From: Homalodisca vitripennis
Lineage: Eukaryota > Arthropoda > Insecta > Hemiptera > Cicadellidae
NCBI RefSeq assembly: GCF_021130785.1
Contig: NC_060214.1
Location: 4,119,001-4,183,000, forward strand
Length of the DNA: 64,000 nt
Reading direction: 5' to 3'
The notes under the pieces are model-generated. The model did not search any database, was not told where the DNA came from, and saw only the letters and a list, made by a program, of their open reading frames with translations. This document shows positions 34,523-45,400 of the stretch, piece by piece (the first letter of the stretch is position 1; every line of letters starts with the position of its first letter). A program made the translations under genes and the position numbers.

Positions 34523-35270
34523 AAGAGTAAAACTCTTTGATAACTCGAATTTTTACCAATCCACTTGAGAAAAAATTACTGTGCATCTACCGTGTAATTT
34601 TACCTCTATAACTCAAAGTCCAACTCTCTTTAAATTGACCTACACAAATCAAATTCTACGTCTATAACTCAAATTTTCTTTTCGGGACTCGCTATCACGA
34701 AAATCCCAGGAATACAATGTAAGGCTTAAAAAAGCGTGTTGGGATCTGTCGGTGAATCATCTGTCTGCTGCTCGCCAGTCCTTTGTTGCCTGCAAGTCAC
34801 ACGCTACGATACTGTACTTAACCTTTAGTTGTGCTTTTACTTACTGAGTCGCGATGAGTGCTGAAGGAAAGGTTAAAACTTTGACTATAGGCGAGAAGTG
34901 AAAGAGCTAGTGAATGAGGGATCAGGAAAGAAAGACATAGCTGCTGAGTTCAACCACTTGAACCAACAATCTCAAGCAAAAGAAAATAAGAGACTTCATC
35001 TGAGTTATTGTCAACAAGTTACGTGAGACATTATTTACATTCTTCAGTAATTTGGTTACATTTTGATACACAACAGTTTTAGGTTGAAATTTGTTCTTGG
35101 TTGTAGGGAATACAAGGTAGTTTTTATCTCTTAAACTCGAATTTTCTTTTCTTTATCTCTATATCTTGTTTACCTCTGTAAGTAAAATTCCGTTAAATTA
35201 TAACTTTAACAACTAGAACTATACCAACTCGAACCAACACTGAATTCCCTTGATATTTAAGTTTCGACTG
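34523..35270 (+). mobile_element. Tigger/pogo-like element fragment
   Basis: The right end by complement starts CAGTCGAAACTTAAATATCA, next to a TA. The left end, AGTAAAACTCTTTGATAACTCGAA, is a weaker match of the same type (CAGT..AACCTCTATAACTCGAA-like). An ATG at 34854 begins an eroded CENP-B-type DNA-binding domain: LTIGEK, then GSGKKDIAAEFN (helix-turn-helix). The catalytic DDE part is absent. Superfamily likely, exact boundaries approximate. Confidence 0.6.
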
Positions 35271-35503
35271 TACAATAACAATTATTAATGCAGTCAATTA
35301 AATACAGTAATTATGTATTTTATGTTTAATTCTAGAGTTTTCTATTATAGCCATGTTTTGATCTTTCAAACTGAAGGAGGTAGATGGTTTGGACACAGGG
35401 TCAGAATACTTATCTATCCAAGTTAAATAATAACAACTGAACATTCTACTACTGTCAAACTTGTATATAACCTGCATCTATAAAACTAATTAAGGTTACT
35501 TAC

Positions 35504-35540
35504 GAAAGAAATCCAGATCCTTGGGATTGTTCTTCTTTTT
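35504..35540 (-). CDS. Mul1: 37-nt internal exon of the MUL1-like gene
   Basis: The minus-strand exon is bounded by TTTGTTACAG (acceptor) and GTAAGTAA (donor). It encodes KEEQSQGSGFL and its last two bases join the first base of the exon at 32956 in phase, so the frame continues into the membrane segment. The intron in between (about 2.5 kb) holds the minisatellite, an endonuclease fragment and the Tigger fragment. Confidence 0.6.
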
Positions 35541-37211
35541 CTGTAACAAATTGAATTTTTAAACAGATGTAAATCAACTGTGGTCAACTATTAAAAAGTT
35601 TGATTATTGACATTAGAGCTGGCTGTAGTGTAAACTACCTTGACTTTAACCCAAAACAAAAATTTTAAACTTCAAATACAAAACATACTCATTATAATAT
35701 TATTAGTTAGCTAGCATTAGCGAAGCCTATCACTGGAAACTTTTAATTTCTGTCTGTTTGTCTACATAATATCTCGAAAACAAAGTAATATATACAGTAG
35801 TCTCGAAATTTTGCATAAAGTTTCATTTCTACTTGACAAAAACTGAGTTTGATCGCGGTACATGTCACTCTATGGGATTTGGCTGTGTTAGCGAATATTT
35901 TAGCGAGATTTTAACATGTGATATTTTTAATAATTGAGTAAATTTTGTCATGATGGAATTATTCAGAGAAATATTTTATTTGAAGAACTTAAATTTTACA
36001 TGAAATTCTATTTCTACACAGACAAGAAAAAGTTCTATTAACTAATGGTGGTGAGATAGTCTATAGTCAACAATAGAATTTTCCCCTTGATTATGAATCA
36101 TTCTGAGAAGATTAACTTTTCAATGCAATAAGTTATTTCCATTTGAAATCCCTCAACGTATGTGCCACCAAGTGGTTAATTCTACATCTATAACTCAAAT
36201 TTTCTAGAACTCAACATTCTTCTACATCTATAACACAAATTAACACTAGAAACACGCGCTAGTGATCGATGAACAGATGATTGCGACTCTGGTGGCAGGT
36301 ACTTGAACCACGTAAAAGCAGGTGCACTGGCTGTTCACAGCTGTCCCTTAGGGCTGATATATTTTCTCAGAATGATCCATAATCAAGGATTTCACTGAAT
36401 GTCATTGAAGACCATTATTCAGTAGGCTGACACAATTTCTCTTTTAGAGGAAACATCAAGAGACCAGAGGGGTGTAAAAATTTCTTTTCTATATGATTAT
36501 CTCTCTGTCGATCTGTCCACAGGACATACCAAGAATAAAATGAGCCATAAATTCTGCAAGCAACTTCAGTTAAGCTTGTTATGACATGTGGTGTGTTGTA
36601 CTCCTAACTTGTTATAATAGACAGACGTTTTGTAGTTTATATATATATTATACACACACATACACACGCACACACACAGTTGTCTGAATATAAAAAGTTA
36701 TCTGTGCAATAATTTGCTTGATAATTGTAAGAATACAGAATTCCTTAGAGACATCTAAAACATATGACAGCCATTTGTTCGAAGTGTTTTGTTTATATGG
36801 AAATAAATTTTCAACTGAACAACAATAATATTTCAAATATAACTGACATCTGCACTGTTCTTTATTCCATTAACAATACTGAACATTCATTGCAACTCAA
36901 ATATGACCTGCGACTGATTTATAATATAATAACAAATACCTACAGCTTTGTATGCAATTTGCTGCTGAATGATAGCGACCTCATAGGCATACCAAACACT
37001 CTTGAGATAAACAATGGCTCAAGGTTGAATTAACCAACTACTGATCAGATTTCAAAAAGTCTTTTTTAATAAATTTTTTTAATAATTTAAAATTCAAACT
37101 ATATTTCTGTGTGATTTGTTTAAATTTTGACATGCATTTTTGATTTATAACATCTAAAACCTAATTATCTTTAAAACAATAGTTTGTTGATTTTTGTTTT
37201 GAGTTTGATTA
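35541..37211. other. unassigned intronic or intergenic DNA with microsatellite
   Basis: No gene is recognised. An (AT)n-(CA)n microsatellite occupies about 36636-36681. TCTACATCTATAAC(T/A)CAAATT occurs twice at about 36180-36240, similar to Tigger terminal sequence. Confidence 0.4.
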
Positions 37212-37376
37212 GTTGATATTGATGAACCAATAAAAATATATCATGCAGATAACTTTAATTTACAATAAGTCTCTTCATAAAAGCACTCACAAAAATGGCA
37301 TTTATAAAAGTTAAAGTTAATGGCATAAATTAAAGTTATCTGCATGATGTATTTTTATTGGTTCACCAATATCAAC
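37212..37376. mobile_element. 165-bp palindromic MITE
   Basis: The arms of about 57 bp are inverted copies (start GTTGATATTG(A/G)TGAACCAA) around a spacer of about 50 bp, with TA on both sides (37210-37211 and 37377-37378). This is Stowaway/mariner-style organisation; no coding capacity. Confidence 0.75.
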
Positions 37377-37378
37377 TA

Positions 37379-38233
37379 ATGATTGTGAAATAAATATTGT
37401 GATACACATTCTTGATTCCTAATTCAGATCAATTTTTATTTATTAAGCTACAGTGTAGAACATTTTAATGCTGTAAACTATGGATTTATTTTGTTATTTA
37501 TGTTATAACACAGGTATTACATGTAAACAAACTATTACACCAAGTTTTATTAATGTTTCTAACACACATCATATATTAAAAACAATACATTCATTAGTCA
37601 TAATTATAGATATGTTGAGTTTTGTTCTAAAACTTCTTAAAATCCCATGATCTATTAAGAGAACAGTTGTAAAAATTTCACAGAGCTTTGAAAATAACTG
37701 GGGTAACATATTGATTATCCTGAAATTTGAGAACATGTTTAGTAAAATTTAAACTAAACTTAGTCTACCATACTCTATTTAAAATAAGAATGATTATTAA
37801 CCATCAAAATGTTGATGATATTCACATGTAGTGCTAGACGTTCTTTTAAAGATTTTTACAAGAATATGTTGAATGTAAATAATAAGTGTGCAACAATTTA
37901 ACTTAAAAGCTTTCTTTGTCTCTTTCAAGTTATCTTTTTACAAAAAGGCCTATCAAGACTAAAACAGCTTTGGTAAAAAGCTTCATAACTTCATTGACAA
38001 GTTAGTATATGCTAATAATTGCATGCAGTAATAAAGCTGTATTGAAGTTGAATGGAAAGCTGATGATGGTCCAGGGACATCCAATATCCAAGTTAAAAGG
38101 GTTAGTAAGGGTTTTTATGTGGACTTTTGGCAGTTTTATTTTGTGAACAAGCAGTGAGCAAATTGCCTGTCATCAAACATGTAAAATATTAAAATTAATG
38201 TAGGCTTGACCTCAAATTGACATTGAGGGGCAT
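37379..38233. other. unassigned AT-rich stretch
   Basis: I see nothing beyond scattered short AT repeats. Confidence 0.4.
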
Positions 38234-38241
38234 AAAAACAT

Positions 38242-39691
38242 GGTACTTTGGGATGATACCGACCACACCCAGACATGAATCGTTATTTGACATTTTGCTT
38301 CTACTGATTACTAGATTAGCGTAGAACAATATTTCGTCAATATAAAACAGTAGATAACGTGACTGCAGTCTCGCCGCCCGTTCAGCTGTTGCGTCGCTTT
38401 GTACTTCCGTGTTTTACCCGTACATTTCTCCAAATACAAAAATTCAACAAAAAAAAACATTACCAAACAAAAACTAAACTCTTTATTGAAAAAAAAAAAA
38501 ACACTCAAAAATTGTTTTTATTCTTGATCACACTCCGCCACCCAAAATGCGAGTGCCTCCAGCCGAAGGTGCTGCCGAAGCCCACGCTGATGTCAACGAA
38601 AGAAAAACATCCCTCGAGATAGTACCTATCAGTAAAATATCAAATTCTAGAGGGGCTGATCAGAAATATAAATTAAATTATAATGGAAAGGCAATTATGT
38701 ACCGTGCAAAAAACTTAAATAATCATGTGATGCAGCGCGGCCTGCCGTAATCGGGATTCTCGAGAAAGATAAGATAACAGCGACAACAATACTGATCACA
38801 ACAGCTGGAAATGCTTGTAAATTTGTAATTTTGTAATTAAAGAGTTGTTTTTTCATTCTATCATGTTTTTTTGGTACTTTGGGATTATACCGACCACACC
38901 AGTATGAAGAACACAAAAATAGAAATTTATAGAAACAAACATGATAGAACGAAAAAACAACTCTTCAATTACAAAATTACAAACTTACAAGCATTTCCAG
39001 GTATTGTGATCGGTATTGTTGTCGCTGTTATCTTATCTTTCTCGAGAATCCTGATTACGGCAGGCCGCGCGGCATCACGTGATTTGCACAGTACATCATT
39101 GCCTTTCCATTACAATTCAATTTATATTTCTGATTAGCCCCTCTAGAATTTGATATTTTACTGATAGGTACTATCTCGAGGGATGTTTTTCTTTCGTCGA
39201 CATCAGCGCGGGGCAGCACCGAAGGTGCTGCCGAAGCCCGCGCTGATGGCCGGAGGCACTCGCATTTTGGGTGGCGGAATGTGATCAAGAATAAAAACAA
39301 GTTTTGAGTGTTTTTTTAATAAAAAGTTTAGTTTGGTAAATGTTTGTTTTTGTTGAATTTTTGTGTTTGGAGAAATGTAGAGGTAAAACACGGAAGTACA
39401 ACAAAGCGATGCACCAGCTGAACGGGCGGCGAGACTCTGCAATCACGTTATCTACTAGACGCTCGACTTTGACCTCTGTCTGAGGATGGGGAGGTGTTTG
39501 CGATAAGACAATTCCTGTTTTATATTGACGAAATATTGTTCTACGCTAATCTAGTAATCAGTAGAAACGAAATGTGAAATAACGATTCATGTCTGGGTGT
39601 GGTCGGTATAATCCCAAAGTACCGTTTTTTTCTATAAATTTATATTTTTGTGTTCTTCATACGGGTGTGGTCGGTATAATCCCAAAATACC
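38242..39691. mobile_element. 1.45-kb foldback element with 8-bp duplication
   Basis: Perfect AAAAACAT duplications flank it (38234-38241 and 39692-39699). The ends begin GGTACTTTGGGAT(G/T)ATACC and its complement. The two halves are long inverted copies of about 640 bp meeting near 38890, and extra copies of the terminal motif occur internally at about 38873 and 39590. Each arm carries a related short frame starting MRVPPA and containing SLEIVPISKISNSRG, of unknown nature. The 8-bp duplication and GG start suggest a Merlin-like origin, by inference. Confidence 0.8.
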
Positions 39692-39764
39692 AAAAACATA
39701 AAACATCAGTTAATAGCCTACATGACTTCAAATTATTAGATGTCATTTTTACTCGAGCCTATTG

Positions 39765-40265
39765 GGCTGCAGTATAATAAGCAGCCACCACAACAATCAA
39801 ATCAGAGTACCAAATTATCAATTTAGAAATATCTAAACTATCTATTACAAAAATGTTCTAATTATAGTTAATTACAATTGCCAATTCTTTTTAATGTATT
39901 TAACGAATAACAATAATGTTCCAAATTAATTCAAACGAAATAAAATCATTTGAATGGAATTTGAGTAATGGCTGCAGTACAATAGCGATGTAGCCCGTGT
40001 GTGTTATACATTGTCAGACACGTTTATCCTTCAAAAGTAATGAAAAGTAGTAAATGTTACACTTTGGATTGTTACATTTTACAAATACACATTGCCTAGT
40101 TTTCTATTCATTATTAAATTATTACTTTTTTAGATGTAAAACAGATGAACTATAATAAGAAATACTTAAAATGTTATTTGGTTCAACGTAAATATTTCAG
40201 TAGTTTATATAATCTTGAATATCGATGATTCACCTATGGTGGTGACTGCTTGTTAAACTGCAGCT
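39765..40265. mobile_element. Merlin-type MITE
   Basis: Perfect GCCTATTG duplications (39757-39764 and 40266-40273) flank ends GGCTGCAGTATAATAAGC and AGCTGCAGTTTAACAAGC (right, by complement). It is the same family as 6759-7503, with alignable internal sequence (TTATCCTTCAAAA...; ATATCGATGATTC). It has no coding capacity. Confidence 0.85.
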
Positions 40266-40273
40266 GCCTATTG

Positions 40274-42028
40274 GTGTAAAGGAAGACAAATTTAATGTAG
40301 CGTAAAGTAATGGGAAATTTAACTATTGAATAACTATGATGCTCATTTTGAAATCATATAATCCAAAATTACTTGGCCTACTTAGGCTGATAAATTACAT
40401 GGATGATCTTTGAACATTTTCCTTCATGTCATAAATGGTACATAATCATCAATATTTGTGACTATCTAAAAATACTGAAAACAAAATATCAAATCAAATA
40501 ACAATATAGTTCTGCTGGTTTTAAATCTTAAAAATTAATATATTTATGACAGATAAAAATCTATCTATGCTATTTATATTTATAAAATGTTACAAAGCAA
40601 ACAATGACATTTACTTACTTTTGAATACTTTCTAGGATAAACGTGTAAACCTGACTCCTTGTGACATAAGAAACACATGTGTAACTTACATTGTCATTGA
40701 ACTTAGTAGCATTAGTCAAATACCTAACGCATGATTTTACTTTGAATTGATTTGGTGCAATAATGTCGAAATGAATTAAGTTTTATGCTTTTGAAATTGT
40801 ATTTTAGTGAAGCTATACTTTTACGTGTAAAAGAAATATATTTGTTTCAGATCGTATAAAATAACTAAATTTTAATTTAATTATGTTTGAGCAGCGTAGT
40901 ACTTACGATTCCTTAGGCCAATCTGTAATGGTATTTCTGCTGGTACTGAGTCAAAACTACATTCAATAATTAAAAAGTCATAGTTTGTTTGGTTCAAACG
41001 AAAGTAGAACATGATTTTCAATATATTAAAAATACCAAATTTAGGATGTTCAAAAAATTTTTTCTCAAGGGTGTTTTTTTTATCTAGTCGTTTTTGTTTC
41101 AACTTTCTTGCAGCAGAACGCTATTTGATTTCCACCACCTTTAATTCTAGTTTTATCTCTTCATTACAGATACCAGATTTGATTCATTGGGTACCAAATT
41201 TAAAAGGGCAAGGTCATTATCTTGTAAGCATTAAAAAAAACATTTTAAGATAATAATTGCATATTCATAGCCACTGATCTTGCTGTCACTAGCCTACTCA
41301 GTATGTAAATGAGATAAAAACAGCTGAAAATGATTAATTATAAATAGGATAATAGGTCAAATATATTCGATGAGTTTTAATCTGTAATCATAATTCGAAT
41401 GTGGTGGTAGCCCCTTATTATAATGCAGCCATATCTTGTGCCTTCACGCTATCTGAAAGCCATGTCATAGGTTCAATCACAGAAATTTGTGATCAACACC
41501 CTACCTGAAGAGTTCCAAGAAATTGTAACCTTGAATAACTTATCCACCACAAGAAACAAAGGCATAAGCTGACATTGTCATCTAACATGGCATTAGCTGA
41601 CATTGTCATCGACATTGCATAAGCTGACATTGTCATCGTAAATAAACATAAATACAACTTTGAAGTCAAAAAGCTATTACATATATACGTGTGTATGTTT
41701 AGAGTGTATACCATATAGGCCTAGCAGACGTAACTTATAAACGTTTATTTAAAATTAGAATTCCCTAAATACCTTAGATGGTTCACAATCAATATTTAAT
41801 GAACCCTAACATTATCTTCTTGCTAATTGGTAATAAAAGAATTATACTCACTAGCTCCTGTATTTCGTTGGCTCATTTTAATAAAGGCTAATAAGTAACG
41901 AAAATGAGAAGATTCTTTAGGCTATGTGGTACTATTTATTCAACGTAGGTTTTAAAACAGAGCGATTAAATATACAAATTCAGAACTTAATTTGATACAG
42001 ATCTATGACTTCTATTCACTCTCATTAG
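40274..42028. other. mostly unassigned stretch: solo Merlin end and a triple 17-bp repeat
   Basis: At 41401-41430 a lone Merlin-type right end (complement GGCTGCATTATAATAAGG) has no clear partner. AAGCTGACATTGTCATC-like units occur three times at about 41563-41638. A possible small exon on the minus strand at 40907-40956 is listed separately. No other gene is seen. Confidence 0.5.
40907..40956 (-). CDS. possible upstream exon of the MUL1-like gene
   Basis: On the minus strand a TGTAG acceptor-like site precedes 50 nt encoding DSVPAEIPLQIGLRN and a perfect GTAAGT donor. Its end phase (one base left over) fits the start of the exon at 35540. The peptide does not resemble the MUL1 segment I would expect here, so membership is only a splice-phase argument. 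Confidence 0.25.
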
Positions 42029-42188
42029 ATACGACGTATTTTACCACAAAACTTCGTGCCAATGCCAATTAGTTACAAAGGGAAAAAGGTCAATTTTCTA
42101 TCGGTGCCAACAAAGAAAACTTCACAGCCCAACAGAGTACAGACGAACTCTTCAGAGTACAGACGAACTCTTCGTGGGCCACCCACAC
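42029..42188 (+). pseudogene. 5' half of an unidentified reading frame interrupted by the giant foldback element
   Basis: After a CACTCTCATTAG acceptor-like site the frame is open, with an internal ATG at 42062, and reads MPISYKGKKVNFLSVP...RRTLRGPPT up to the 9-bp target site. It contains a 20-bp tandem duplication (AGAGTACAGACGAACTCTTC). The 3' half resumes at 62870 in the same codon phase. The protein is not recognised; basic and Ser/Thr-rich. Confidence 0.5.
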
Positions 42189-42370
42189 ACCACCGTGAAG
42201 TTAGCGTTACTTTATCGTCCAGACCGTCTAGTGCATCAATGTTGCAGTCATCAATCTGAAGGCGTTAACAAAAATTCAAAAACTGAGATAAATTGTATAA
42301 TACTAATTATAAAAACGATCTTTCACAAAATCAACACAGTTTTTTCTATTTATTACTTTCCACAAAGATT
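42189..42370 (+). repeat. left outer TIR of the giant element
   Basis: Alignable along its length, with scattered substitutions and small indels, to the complement of 62671-62860. Shared landmarks are GAAGTTAGCGT, TTATCGTCC, TCTGAAGGCG, GATCTTTCACAAAATC and TTTATTACTT. Confidence 0.88.
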
Positions 42371-42449
42371 TCCCATTAAATGTGTCATGAATAAAAATCC
42401 CAAATATAATACCTAAGTAAACCGTAGGAATGTATCGTAAAATTGACGT

Positions 42450-45400
42450 CCTCTAATAAAAGCCACTCCTGAGATTAAAACAAACAAATGCCCGCAATTA
42501 AACTTCATACACAGATGCTCTGTAAGCTGAACTTTAATATACCAACGTCAAAAATGTGGTGTCGGCCGTCAGAGGTCCTATCGTCTAAATTAAATGCACC
42601 TTTAGACGGGCGTTCTCGAATAAAAGTCACTCCTGAGACTAAACCAAACAAGTGCCCGCAATGAAACTTTGTACACAGATGCTCTGTAAGCTGAACTTTA
42701 ATATACCAACGTCAAAAATGTGGTGTCGGCCGTCAGAGGTCCTATCGTCTAAATTAAATGCACCGTTAGACGGGCGTTCTCGAATAAAAGTCACTCCTGA
42801 GACTTAACCAAACAAATGCCCGCAATGAAACTTTCTACACAGATGCTCTGTAAGCTGAAATTTAATATACCAACATCAAAAATGTGGTGTCGGCCGTCAG
42901 AGGTCCTATCGTCTAAATTAAATGCACCGTTGGATGGGCGTTCTCGTATAAAAGTCACTCCTGAGACTTAACCAAACAAGTGCCCGCAATGAAACTCTGT
43001 ACACAGATGCTCTGTAAGCTGATCTTTAATATACCAATTTCAAAAATGTGGTGTCGGCCGTCAGAGGTAATATCGTCTAAATTAAATGCTCCGTTAGACG
43101 GGCGTTCTCGTATAAAAGTCACTCCTTAGACTTAACCAAACAAGTGCCCGCAATGAAACTTTGTACACAGATGCTCTGTAAGCTGAACTTTAATATACCA
43201 ACGTCAAAAATGTGGTGTCGGCCGTCAGAGGTCCTATCGTCTAAATTAAATGCACCGTTAGACGGGCGTTCTCGAATAAAAGTCACTCCTGAGACTTAAC
43301 CAAACAAATGCCCGCAATGAAACTTTCTACACAGATGCTCTGTAAGCTGAAATTTAATATACCAACATCAAAAATGTGGTGTCGGCCGTCAGAGGTCCTA
43401 TCGTCTAAATTAAATGCACCGTTGGATGGGCGTTCTCGTATAAAAGTCACTCCTGAGACTTAACCAAACAAGTGCCCGCAATGAAACTCTGTACACAGAT
43501 GCTCTGTAAGCTGATCTTTAATATACCAATTTCAAAAATGTGGTGTCGGCCGTCAGAGGTAATATCGTCTAAATTAAATGCTCCGTTAGACGGGCGTTCT
43601 CGTATAAAAGTCACTCCTTAGACTTAACCAAACAAGTGCCCGCAATGAAACTTTGTACACAGATGCTCTGTAAGCTGAACTTTAATATACTAACGTCAAA
43701 AATGTGGTGTCGGCCGTCAGAGGTCCTATCGTCTAAATTAAATGCACCGTTAGACGGGGCGTTCTCGTATAAAAGTCACTCCTGAGACTAAACCAAACAA
43801 ACGCCCGCAATGAAACTTTGTACACAGATGCTCTGTAAGCTGAACTTTAATATACCAACGTCAAAAAGGTGGTGTCGGCCGTCAGAGGTCCTATCGTCTA
43901 AATTAAATGCACCGTTAGACGGGGCGTTCTCGTATAAAAGTCACTCCTGAGACTTAACCAAACAAGTGCCCGCAATGAAACTTTGTACACAGATGCTCTG
44001 TAAGCTGAACTTTAATATACCAACGTCAAAAGGGTGGTGTCGGCCGTCAGACGTCCTATCGTCAAAATTAAATGCACCGTTGGACGGGCGTTCTCGTATG
44101 AAAGTCACTCCTGAGACTTAACCAAACAAGTGCCCGCAATGAAACTTTGTACACAGATGCTCTGTAAGCTGACATTTAATATACCAGCATCAAAAATGTG
44201 GTGTCGGCCGTCAGAGGTCCTATCGTCTAAATTAAATGCACCGTTGGATGGGCGTTCTCGTATAAAAGTCATTCCTGAGACTAAACCAATCAAGTGCCCA
44301 CAATGAAACTTTGTACACAGATGCTCTGTAAGCTGATCTTTAATATACCAATTTCAAAAATGTGGTGTCGGCCGTCAGAGGTCCTATCGTCTAAATTAAA
44401 TGCACCGTTAGACGGGCGTTCTCGTATAAAAGTCACTCCTGAGACTTAACCAAACAAGTGCCCGCAATGAAATTTTGTACACAGATGCTATGTAAGCTGA
44501 ACTTTAATATACCAACGTCAAAAAGGTGGTGTCGGCCGTCAGAGGTCCTATCGTCTAAATTAAATGCACCGTTAGACGGGCGTTCTCGTATAAAAGTCAC
44601 TCCTGAGACTTAACCAAACAAGTGCCCGCAATGAAATTTTGTACACAGATGCTATGTAAGCTGAACTTTAATATACCAACGTCAAAAAGGTGGTGTCGGC
44701 CGTCAGAGGTCCTATCGTCTAAATTAAATGCACCGTTAGACGGGGCGTTCTCGTATAAAAGTCACTCCTGAGACTAAACCAAACAAATGCCCGCAATGAA
44801 ACTTTGTACACAGATGCTCTGTAAGCTGAACTTTAATATACCAACGTCAAAAAGGTGGTGTCGACCGTCAGAGGTCCTATCGTCTAAATTAAATGCACCG
44901 TTGGACGGGCGTTCTCGTATAAAAGTCACTCCTGAGACTTAACAAAACAAGTGCCCGCAATGAAACTTTGTACACAGATGCTCTGTAAGCTGAACTTTAA
45001 TATACCAACGTCAAAAATGTGGTGTCGGCCGTCAGAGGTCCTATCGTCTAAATTAAATGCACCTTTAGACGGGCGTTCTCGAATAAAAGTCACTCCTGAG
45101 ACTAAACCAAACAAGTGCCCGCAATGAAACTTTGTACACAGATGCTCTGTAAGCTGAACTTTAATATACCAACGTCAAAAATGTGGTGTCGGCCGTCAGA
45201 GGTCCTATCGTCTAAATTAAATGCACCGTTAGACGGGCGTTCTCGAATAAAAGTCACTCCTGAGACTTAACCAAACAAATGCCCGCAATGAAACTTTGTA
45301 CACAGATGCTCTGTAAGCTGAAATTGAATATACTAACGTCAAAAATGTGGTGTCGGCCGTCAGAGGTCCTATCGTCTAATAGAAATGCACCTTTAGACGG

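Noticed and set aside
41011..41253. Plus-strand exon around 41165-41220 (IPDLIHWVPNLKGQGHYL)
   Set aside because: Acceptor-like and donor-like sites exist but the peptide is short, unrecognised and overlaps an equally weak minus-strand candidate.
39969..41430. A larger Merlin-type element from the internal GGCTGCAGTACAATAG at 39969 to the end at 41430
   Set aside because: The flanks (TGAGTAAT and ATATCTTG) do not form a target duplication and the left motif lies inside another complete element.
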